Part shown: positions 13,726 to 19,536 of the stretch, piece by piece
How the letters are laid out: each line of letters starts with the position of its first letter
Position numbering within the stretch: position 1 is the first letter of the stretch
Assembly (NCBI GenBank): GCA_963608705.1
Contig: CAVDHB010000054.1
Location: 1-19,536 of the forward strand
Origin: CAVDHB01 sp963608705
GTDB taxonomy: Bacteria > Bacteroidota > Bacteroidia > Bacteroidales > Bacteroidaceae
Reading direction: 5' to 3'
Length of the DNA: 19,536 nt
Translations under genes and position numbers: made by a program
The notes under the pieces: generated by a model
Database searches by the model: none
What the model was told of the DNA's origin: nothing
Seen by the model: the letters and a program-made list of their open reading frames with translations, nothing else

Positions 13726-15306
13726 ATGACAAGCGAAGTAGTTATCAACGCGCAACCCAAGGAGATTTCCATCGCCTTGCTTGAGGACAAAAGGCTGGTG
13801 GAGTTCCAGAAAGAGGAGCAAAACGCGTCGTTCAACGTCAGCAACATGTTTGTGGCCAAGGTGAAGAAAGTCATGCCGGGGCTCAACGCATGTTTCGTGA
13901 GTGTGGGCTACGAACGTGACGCATTCCTTCATTACCTGGACTTAGGACCCCAATACGCCTCTTTCTCCAAGTATCTCAAACGTGTCATGGAGGCTGGAAA
14001 CAGCAAGGCCATACCGCAGATTACCAAGAAAGACATTGTGCCGGAGCTTCCCAAGACGGGAAGCATTCAGAACGCCGTGAAAGCGGGTGATGACGTGGTG
14101 GTGCAAATCACCAAGGAACCCATTTCCACGAAAGGGCCTCGCCTCAGTTGCGAGCTTTCCTTTGCGGGACGTTATTTAGTGCTGGTGCCTTTCGGAGAGA
14201 AGGTGTCTGTATCCTCCAAAATCAAGTCGAACGCGGAAAGAGCGCGTCTCAAACAGCTCATCCAAAGCATCAAACCGCCTTATTTTGGCGTGATTGTGCG
14301 GACGGTGGCTGAGGACAAGCGTGTGGCGGATTTGGATGTCGAACTGAAAATATTGTTGAACAGATGGTACACGACCATCCGCAAGGCGGTGGCGGCTAAG
14401 AAACGCCCCACTATGGTCTACGAGGAACTGAGCCGGCCGGTGGCCATGCTCCGCGACTTGTTCAACCCTTCTTTCGAGCATATCTATGTGAATACGGAAG
14501 CGGTGTACAAGGAGATACACGACTATGTGCACCTCATCGCTCCCGATAAAGTCGACATCGTGAAACTCTACACGGGGAAGCTGCCCATCTTTGACAATTT
14601 TGCCGTTACCAAACAAATCAAATCTTCTTTTGGCAAAGCTGTCACCTTTAAACACGGCGCTTACCTCATTATAGAGAAAACCGAGGCCATGAACGTGGTG
14701 GACGTGAACAGCGGAAACCGTTCGAAAAATGAGAACGGGCAGGAGCAGACGGCTATAGACGTGAACTTGGCCGCAGCCGATGAATTGGCACGGCAGATGC
14801 GTCTGAGGGATATGGGAGGTATCATCATCGTTGATTTCATAGACATGATGTTGGCGGAGAATCGCCAGAAACTGTACGAGAGAATGTGCAAGGACATGCA
14901 GAATGACCGGGCGAAACACAACATTCTTCCGTTGAGCAAGTTCGGACTGATGCAAATCACCCGCCACAGGATTCGTCCTGTGATGGAGGTGCAGGTGGAT
15001 GAGACCTGTCCCACCTGTATGGGTAAAGGCACTATCCGCTCCAGTTTCCTCTTTACCGACCAGTTGGAGAATAAGATTGGGATTCTTGTCCATAAAATGG
15101 GAATCAAGCGTTTCAGCCTTCATGTGCATCCCTACGTGGCCGCTTATATTAACCAGGGCTTGATGTCCTTGAAGCGGAAATGGCAGATGAAATACGGTTT
15201 CGGCCTGCGGGTGATACCCGACCAGAGCCTCGCCTTTTTGCAATATGAGTTTTTTGACGGAAAAGGGCAGGAACTGAACATGGTGGAAGAAATCGAGACA
15301 AAATAA
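13726..15306 (+). CDS. rng: Ribonuclease E/G family protein
   Basis: The 526-residue endoribonuclease is expected to cleave single-stranded AU-rich RNA in rRNA maturation and mRNA decay. An S1-like region lies around residues 38-130 (VAKVKKVMPGLNACFVSVGY, with a lysine-rich insert). The catalytic metal ligands are in NVVDVNSG (D326) and IIIVDFIDM (D370), and the zinc-link cysteines are in CPTCMG (C428, C431). The length matches RNase G or the catalytic half of RNase E; there is no long C-terminal degradosome scaffold. It is the third gene after HU and the small basic protein, with a hairpin/T-run in its leader and a strong terminator right after its stop. Confidence 0.93.
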   Translation: MTSEVVINAQPKEISIALLEDKRLVEFQKEEQNASFNVSNMFVAKVKKVMPGLNACFVSVGYERDAFLHYLDLGPQYASFSKYLKRVMEAGNSKAIPQITKKDIVPELPKTGSIQNAVKAGDDVVVQITKEPISTKGPRLSCELSFAGRYLVLVPFGEKVSVSSKIKSNAERARLKQLIQSIKPPYFGVIVRTVAEDKRVADLDVELKILLNRWYTTIRKAVAAKKRPTMVYEELSRPVAMLRDLFNPSFEHIYVNTEAVYKEIHDYVHLIAPDKVDIVKLYTGKLPIFDNFAVTKQIKSSFGKAVTFKHGAYLIIEKTEAMNVVDVNSGNRSKNENGQEQTAIDVNLAAADELARQMRLRDMGGIIIVDFIDMMLAENRQKLYERMCKDMQNDRAKHNILPLSKFGLMQITRHRIRPVMEVQVDETCPTCMGKGTIRSSFLFTDQLENKIGILVHKMGIKRFSLHVHPYVAAYINQGLMSLKRKWQMKYGFGLRVIPDQSLAFLQYEFFDGKGQELNMVEEIETK

Positions 15307-15312
15307 CTAATG

Positions 15313-15352
15313 ACCGCCGGAAGGATAAACTTCCGGCGGTTGTTGATTTTTT
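15313..15352 (+). terminator. Rho-independent terminator after RNase E/G
   Basis: A perfect 11-bp GC-rich stem (ACCGCCGGAAG at 15313-15323, CTTCCGGCGGT at 15330-15340, 6-nt loop) is followed by a T-rich tract ending in TTTTTT, seven bases past the stop codon. Confidence 0.9.
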
Positions 15353-15466
15353 AGAAGTAGGGTCTTTTTTATATTAATGCTTCGTTTGATTGTGTTGTTG
15401 TACGCTTTTCTTTGATTATTCTGCTTTTTCTCTGCGGCAGGGGTAAGTTGTGTGTATGGTAAGATA

Positions 15467-15497
15467 TTTGAAAAAACGAGTGTAATGCTTATTTTTG
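15467..15497 (+). promoter_or_regulatory. Putative promoter of the LytTR regulator
   Basis: TTTG (15467-15470), a 19-nt spacer and TATTTTTG (15490-15497) match the Bacteroidota consensus exactly. The box contains the in-frame TTG at 15495, which rules that codon out as a start. Confidence 0.75.
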
Positions 15498-15518
15498 CAT
15501 TCTAAAAGAAAAAGGAAT

Positions 15519-16286
15519 ATGAAACTTACGATGTATAAAGTGGTTATTGTCGATGACAAGCAGACTGATGCGGATGCGTTGGAAAAAGCGCTCCACACTT
15601 ATCCGAACATGATTGTCAGCAAGAAAGTGGGTTCGTTGAGAGAAGCGGAGAAGGCTGTACGGAAGGTTCATGCGGATCTGCTTTTTCTTGACGTGGAACT
15701 TCCTGACGGCATGGGGTATGAGTGGTTGGAAAAGCTGCTTCCTACGGTGAACTGGCCAATGACTTCCGTGTTCTATACCGCTCATGACAAATACATGATT
15801 AACGCGATTCATATTTCCGCTTTTGATTATCTGCTGAAACCCTTCCAGCAGGAAGACCTCGACAAGGTTATCGTCCGTTTTGAACAGAGCCGGAATGAGC
15901 CGGATTCTCTTCCCCAGCCTAATGAGGCTGCTCGTTCTTTGCGGAACGAGACATTCTTTACGGTGTATATGCCGAAGAATGATATTCGGTTGTTGCGGTT
16001 ATCGGAAATAGGGTATTTCAGATTCAACAAAGAGCTGCGTTGTTGGGAGGTGTATCTTGTGTCGGACGAGGTAATAAGACTGCGTACTACTCTGCGTACG
16101 GAACAGATTCTTGCCTTCTCTCAAAATTTTGTGCAGACTTATCAGTCGTGTATCGTCAATCTGCTTTATCTTGCGATGGTGGTACATGACAAAGAGTGTA
16201 AACTCTATCCTCCATTTGACAAGGTTTCTATCCCCATTTCTCAGAAATACAAGAAAGAGTTATTGAATCGTTTCATGCAACTGTAA
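15519..16286 (+). CDS. LytTR-family two-component response regulator
   Basis: The 255-residue protein has a receiver domain (residues ~5-120) with the acidic pair D12-D13 in VVIVDDKQTD, the phospho-acceptor D58 in LLFLDVELPDGMGYE, the switch Thr in FYTAHDK and the Lys in YLLKPF. After a Pro/Ser linker, residues ~148-250 form a LytTR DNA-binding domain, though a divergent one (FFTVYMPKNDIRLLRLSEIGYF...FVQTYQSCIVNLLYLAMVV). It should bind DNA direct repeats and control transcription when phosphorylated. The ATG at 15519 is chosen; the one at 15531 is also possible. It faces the His_kinase sensor gene at 16501-18525, its likely partner, across a repeat element. Confidence 0.9.
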   Translation: MKLTMYKVVIVDDKQTDADALEKALHTYPNMIVSKKVGSLREAEKAVRKVHADLLFLDVELPDGMGYEWLEKLLPTVNWPMTSVFYTAHDKYMINAIHISAFDYLLKPFQQEDLDKVIVRFEQSRNEPDSLPQPNEAARSLRNETFFTVYMPKNDIRLLRLSEIGYFRFNKELRCWEVYLVSDEVIRLRTTLRTEQILAFSQNFVQTYQSCIVNLLYLAMVVHDKECKLYPPFDKVSIPISQKYKKELLNRFMQL

Positions 16287-16296
16287 GTCTGCTGAT

Positions 16297-16475
16297 TGAT
16301 TATCTGTCAATCTACATTATCGGGTAGAGACGCGATTCATCGCGTCTCGTCCTTTCTTAGTGCTTTACACATTTTCTCCCATACATGCGATTCATCACAG
16401 ACAAATGTGGAGACGCGATGAATCGCGTCTCTACTTAAACAATGTTGATTAATGGTACGATTGCGGATAATCATT
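16297..16475. mobile_element. MITE-like repeat element, copy B
   Basis: The right end (16454-16475) is an exact inverted copy of the left terminal repeat of copy A at 59-80, and the similarity continues inward for about 50 bp to the hairpin. The left end (TGATTATC..., 16297-16313) matches the same terminal repeat with one substitution and one inserted base. The palindrome occurs twice inside: a 9-bp stem GAGACGCGA/TCGCGTCTC at 16327-16348, and at 16407-16434 with one mismatched pair. It occupies nearly all of the space between the convergent regulator and sensor genes, where the hairpins could also end transcription from both sides. There is no coding capacity. Confidence 0.65.
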
Positions 16476-16500
16476 TCTTACATCTATCATCAGCATAGGT

Positions 16501-18525
16501 TTACAGTTCGAAATCGAACTGTGACGGGATGAAAATATAAACACAGGTGCCTTTGTTCTCTTTCCCTTGGGAGATGTCAAAGGTGATTTTCTGCTTGTTC
16601 TTGGCATTCATCAGCAGTAATGACTGGTAGATGACTTTCATGCCTGTGCCTGTGGAGTCTTGGCTTCGCTGGAGGAAAGGCGAGTAGGGTTGTCCGTTGT
16701 TGAAGATGGCGATGTGTATGCCGTTTGTTCGGGACTGTATGTTAATGTCTATGAGTCTTTCCGTTTGTCCGTCCATTTGGGCGAATCCGTGTTTAATGGC
16801 ATTTTCCACAGGAATCTGTATGATCATGCTGGGTATGTGGAAGTCCGCTTGTGAAATGGACGGGTCTGTCTGTGTGTGCAGAGTGATGTCTTGCCCACAC
16901 TCGTTCATCAAGTCGATGTAGGTGCGCACAAAGTCCATCTCCTTGGCCAATGGGATAGAGATGGAAGAGGTGATTTCCAGACTGGCTCGCAGCAGACGGG
17001 CCAAGTTCATGAGTCTTGTGTATTTCTCTCCATGCAGCTTGTCGGATTGTATCTCGCTGTTCAGTACGTTGAAGGTGAGATGAGGCGAGATGCAGTTTCG
17101 GATGTCCTGCATTTTCAACCGCTGGAGGCTGTTCAAGTACTTCTCGTTTTGCAGTCTGCGTTTGTGGCGGGAGTAACTCACATAGCCCAGCAGGACACCC
17201 ATGAGCAGAACCCCGACAGAGGCTGCCGTTATGAATTTCCATTGTAGGCTGTGTATTTCCCCTTCTTGCCGGGCGGCGAGAATGCGGTGGTTCAGCAGTG
17301 TGGTGTCCGTGCGGTATTTCAGCTCCAGATTAGAGATATCCTCCCTGTTCTTTTCTACCATCACTGTGTCTCTTAGCTTGTAGGTCTGTATAAATTCCTC
17401 TAACGCTTTTTTGTAATTCTTCGTCTTCTCAAAGTAGTCGCTCATGTGTGTGTGCCACAAATTCTTATCTTGTGCGCCAAGAGAATTGTTTCCTTGGGGA
17501 TTGGTTTCTTGCAGCAATCGCAAGGCGAGGGGATAGTGTTTGAGCTGGGTCTCCACATAGGCTTGAATAGTGGTGGCGTACCAATACCATTGCGGATTGG
17601 CTTTTCGGAAATAGGCGCGCGATTCTTCCAGGTAGCGTTTTGCCAAAGGACGTAGTGACGGTTCGTCAGACGCACTGAATGCATAGTTCATCATGGTGCT
17701 GTACAAGACCATGGAATCGGTTGGCTCATTATTGTCCTGATATACTTCAACGCATCGTTTGGCGTAATCAAGGCTGCGTTTTCGGTCTCCTGTGTTGTCG
17801 TAATAGATGGAATACCTGTCCATGAGATTCGCTTTCATCTGCTTGGGCATATAGCGGAAAAAGGGAGCGGCTTTGTCGAGGTATTTCTTGCAATTGACGA
17901 AATCTTCCGCTTGTACGTAAGCATCGCTTAAATCCATATAGGAATGGAACTGGTATCGTGGGGATAGGTGCAGGGAGTCGGCGATAAGCAAGGCTCGCTG
18001 TACGTAGCCGATACCTTTGGCGAGCGTCGGGGGATTATCGGATATGATGTACTGATTACCCGCATTGGCGCAGACTGCCGCTTGACAAAGGGAAGGTGTA
18101 CCGGCGGTGTAGGACAGGGCTTGATTTAACAAAGAGTCCTTAGTGGCACTGTCGGTGGCGAGAATGCCTTGGTCAAGCAAGGTGTTGGCCAACAGGATAT
18201 GGTTTCGAGGAGAAGAAGGCTGGGATTTGGCGAATTGGTACACTTGATTTAGCAATCGTTGTGCAGCGTCAGTTTTCTCTTTCTTTATGAAATCTTCTGC
18301 CTTTGCCGTGAGTTTCCAGTAGAAACTCACGCTGTCGTCAGCGAATGTGCGGGCAGTTTTCAACAGACTGTCGCGTAAGGAGGGGGAGTAGTTGGCCATA
18401 TACATGGCTTTCGATTCTAACTCTTCCGCTTTCTGTGTGCGGTTGTTTTCTTTTTGGCATGAAAACAGGCATAGGATAAAGAGGAAAAGTACGGGGGGTA
18501 TGAATGTATTGCGCATAATCATCAT
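16501..18525 (-). CDS. TPR-containing sensor histidine kinase (LytS/YehU-type His_kinase family)
   Basis: The 674-residue protein begins with a hydrophobic signal followed by Cys (LCLFSCQ, about C23), so it may be lipidated. Helical repeats of TPR type fill about 30-400 and are predicted periplasmic. A single membrane span lies near 430-451. The cytoplasmic part has the His_kinase motif ISPHLTFNVLN with the likely phospho-His at ~482, and a HATPase with N box PVENAIKHGF (N575) and G box DSTGTGMKVI. It should phosphorylate a LytTR regulator, most simply the convergent one next door. The upstream in-frame TTG at 18546 lies in the -7 box and is rejected; ATGs at 18525, 18522 and 18516 are all possible. 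Confidence 0.9.
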   Translation of the reverse strand: MMIMRNTFIPPVLFLFILCLFSCQKENNRTQKAEELESKAMYMANYSPSLRDSLLKTARTFADDSVSFYWKLTAKAEDFIKKEKTDAAQRLLNQVYQFAKSQPSSPRNHILLANTLLDQGILATDSATKDSLLNQALSYTAGTPSLCQAAVCANAGNQYIISDNPPTLAKGIGYVQRALLIADSLHLSPRYQFHSYMDLSDAYVQAEDFVNCKKYLDKAAPFFRYMPKQMKANLMDRYSIYYDNTGDRKRSLDYAKRCVEVYQDNNEPTDSMVLYSTMMNYAFSASDEPSLRPLAKRYLEESRAYFRKANPQWYWYATTIQAYVETQLKHYPLALRLLQETNPQGNNSLGAQDKNLWHTHMSDYFEKTKNYKKALEEFIQTYKLRDTVMVEKNREDISNLELKYRTDTTLLNHRILAARQEGEIHSLQWKFITAASVGVLLMGVLLGYVSYSRHKRRLQNEKYLNSLQRLKMQDIRNCISPHLTFNVLNSEIQSDKLHGEKYTRLMNLARLLRASLEITSSISIPLAKEMDFVRTYIDLMNECGQDITLHTQTDPSISQADFHIPSMIIQIPVENAIKHGFAQMDGQTERLIDINIQSRTNGIHIAIFNNGQPYSPFLQRSQDSTGTGMKVIYQSLLLMNAKNKQKITFDISQGKENKGTCVYIFIPSQFDFEL

Positions 18526-18543
18526 CGTATATGTGTTATTCCG

Positions 18544-18551
18544 CAAAGTTA
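18544..18551 (-). promoter_or_regulatory. Putative -7 box for the sensor kinase gene
   Basis: TAACTTTG on the minus strand matches TAnnTTTG, 18 bp upstream of the first ATG. The -33 element is not clear. Confidence 0.45.
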
Positions 18552-18690
18552 GTGAAAAGAGTTTGCATGAAGAAATGTTTTTTTAAGCTCTTCACTGGCG
18601 TTTGAGAAATTTTGTATATGATGAGCGTAATTTGGGAGATGATATGTAAACGAAAATGGACTTTGAGCGAAATGTGAAGATAATGGGCTT

Positions 18691-18720
18691 TTTGCAGTAT
18701 ATTTTTTAGCTGTAATTTTG
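18691..18720 (+). promoter_or_regulatory. Putative promoter of the DUF6567-like lipoprotein gene
   Basis: TTTG (18691-18694), an 18-nt spacer and TAATTTTG (18713-18720) fit the Bacteroidota pattern. The leader to the ATG would be about 105 nt, with a small inverted repeat TTGTCT/AGACAA inside it. Confidence 0.5.
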
Positions 18721-18834
18721 CAACGGTATTAGAATAGAATGTTTGTCTGTTATAAAGACAAGTTCCCACATTCTTAAACGGTAAAAAATCATATTTGACG
18801 TAGGGAATAGTCGAATATTAAAAATTAAAGTTGT

Positions 18835-19203
18835 ATGAAAAAACTCTTTTTGATGAGTGCTTTAGTGGCAGGAACATTAACTTTTTCAAGCTGTGGTGTT
18901 AGTAACAATCTTACGGATAACCGTAACTTAAATGAGACAAGTGTAGTGTTGTCCCAGAATAATTATAAAATTGTGGGCCAAACTACAGGAGAAGTGACGG
19001 GACGTTATATCATTGGAATTGGAAACTTCAGTAAAAAGGCTCTTCGCAACAATGCCATTGATCAGATGATGAAAAATGCAAATTTGCATGGTTCACAAGC
19101 TTTGACTAATGTCACGGTAAGAAGTTCAAGAAGGATAATTACCCCTCTTTATGTAGAAGTGACAATGACTGCTACGGCTAATATTGTAGAATTTACGAAG
19201 TAA
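18835..19203 (+). CDS. Small lipoprotein, DUF6567-like
   Basis: The 122-residue protein has a lipoprotein signal (MKKLFLMSALVAGTLTFSSC) with Cys at residue 20, so it is likely anchored in the membrane. The body (VVLSQNNYKIVGQTTGEVTG, then YIIGIGNFSKKALRNNAIDQ, and a C-terminal TATANIVEFTK) resembles a Bacteroidota family I remember as DUF6567, of unknown function. It stands alone, with its own promoter and a strong terminator after the stop. The A+T content is higher than that of the housekeeping genes to its left. Confidence 0.75.
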   Translation: MKKLFLMSALVAGTLTFSSCGVSNNLTDNRNLNETSVVLSQNNYKIVGQTTGEVTGRYIIGIGNFSKKALRNNAIDQMMKNANLHGSQALTNVTVRSSRRIITPLYVEVTMTATANIVEFTK

Positions 19204-19230
19204 CTAACTTCTTATCAAACTATTATATTA

Positions 19231-19269
19231 AAATCCCGTGTGGCTTTTCTGCCACACGGGATTTGTTTT
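19231..19269 (+). terminator. Rho-independent terminator, possibly bidirectional
   Basis: A perfect 14-bp stem (AAATCCCGTGTGGC at 19231-19244 with its complement at 19251-19264, 6-nt loop) is followed by a T-rich tract. It lies between the convergent lipoprotein and Rpn-like genes, so it may serve both. Confidence 0.9.
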
Positions 19270-19270
19270 G

Positions 19271-19536
19271 TTATTTGAGGGCGGACTGTACGTCTTCGGG
19301 AGTAAGGCCTGTAGCTTGTATTATCTGTTCTGAAGAGAACCCCATCTTCCATAATTGACGTGCCAACATCATTCTTTCCTCTTTACGTCCTTCTTCACGC
19401 CCCTTTTCAAGTCCTTCTTTACGTCCTTTTTCGAGTCCTTCGGCAAGTCCCTCCGCACGCCCTTTGGCTCGACCGGACTTCTGTCCTTTCAGCCATTGAG
19501 TCTCCATGGTGCTGAACCAGTCGCGGTAGGCTTTCA
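19271..19536 (-). CDS. C-terminal part of an Rpn-family (PD-(D/E)XK) nuclease / putative transposase, cut by window edge
   Basis: The frame stays open to the right edge of the window, so the ATG at 19507 is internal (preceding residues KAYRDWFST). The visible 87 residues have the tail typical of the Bacteroidota PDDEXK_2/Rpn group: a helix (KAYRDWFSTMETQWLKG), a run of charged Gly-led tetrapeptides (GRAKGRAEGLAEGLEKG...), then a short helical end (LARQLWKMGFSSEQIIQATG) and LTPEDVQSALK. The nuclease core is outside the window. These proteins are related to E. coli RpnA, which promotes recA-independent recombination, and they occur in many copies per genome. The identification rests on the tail only. 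Confidence 0.75.
   Translation of the reverse strand, partial: KAYRDWFSTMETQWLKGQKSGRAKGRAEGLAEGLEKGRKEGLEKGREEGRKEERMMLARQLWKMGFSSEQIIQATGLTPEDVQSALK
19379..19486 (-). repeat. 12-bp-period tandem repeat encoding G-x-x-x tetrapeptides
   Basis: Within the Rpn-like gene, nine glycines recur every four residues (GRAK, GRAE, GLAE, GLEK, GRKE, GLEK, GREE, GRKE type units), which gives a degenerate 12-bp DNA repeat. Such arrays can change in copy number by slippage. Confidence 0.7.

Noticed and set aside
14176..15243. 355-codon minus-strand frame antisense to RNase E/G
   Set aside because: The plus strand carries the complete catalytic motifs of RNase E/G. The antisense frame has His/Val/Leu-rich composition typical of a shadow.
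100..16434. Repeated GAGACGCGA hairpins as a CRISPR array
   Set aside because: Only three copies are present, they are perfect palindromes, they are not regularly spaced, and no cas genes are nearby.
59..16475. The possibility that the two element copies bound one 16-kb mobile region
   Set aside because: The enclosed genes are mostly conserved housekeeping genes (mutY, ssb, gldE, HU, RNase E/G, ansA) and there is no integrase or transposase inside, so independent insertions are more likely.

Overview
The window looks like chromosomal DNA of a Bacteroidales gut bacterium (Bacteroides/Phocaeicola-like). Three lines of evidence support this. Several intergenic regions carry the Bacteroidota promoter pattern TTTG-N18-20-TAnnTTTG. 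The gene families include GLPGLI, GldE, DUF6567-like, SusC-style regulatory-domain barrels and LytTR/His_kinase signalling. The order mutY / ssb-gldE-PPTase / HU-small basic protein-RNase E/G is one I associate with Bacteroides. No tRNA, rRNA, CRISPR array, prophage or complete insertion sequence was seen.

Layout. Positions 1-190: the last codons of a plus-strand gene run into a short terminal-inverted-repeat (MITE-like) element. Positions 343-4717, minus strand: a likely operon of a 41-codon small ORF, a GLPGLI-family secreted protein, an unrecognised secreted protein and a TonB-receptor-like outer-membrane barrel. Positions 5133-6890, minus: a short DXP-synthase-like enzyme that lacks the two arginines expected to bind substrate phosphate. 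Positions 7076-8131, minus: a zinc-ribbon, single-membrane-span protein. Position 8273 onward, plus: cytoplasmic L-asparaginase, overlapping tail to tail with the 3' end of a minus-strand ssb-gldE-phosphopantetheinyl transferase operon. mutY lies upstream of that operon, and the ssb promoter straddles the mutY stop codon. From a shared control region mutY runs left while an HU-family gene, a 28-residue COX24/mS38-like basic protein and RNase E/G run right; a hairpin plus T-run sits just ahead of the RNase gene.

Positions 15519-18525: a LytTR response regulator (plus) faces a TPR-containing His_kinase sensor (minus). They are convergent, with a second copy of the MITE-like element between them. 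The window ends with a small DUF6567-like lipoprotein (plus), a strong terminator, and the C-terminus of an Rpn-type (PD-(D/E)XK) nuclease/transposase with tetrapeptide repeats (minus, cut by the window edge).

Most of the content is housekeeping: DNA repair and replication (MutY, SSB), nucleoid and RNA processing (HU, RNase E/G, ribosome-associated small protein), carrier-protein activation and amino-acid catabolism. The less ordinary parts are the GLPGLI/barrel operon with its leading small ORF, the divergent DXS-like enzyme, the TIR elements, and the putative attenuator before RNase E/G. Promoter calls are pattern matches by eye. Family names are recognised from motifs and memory, not from searches.
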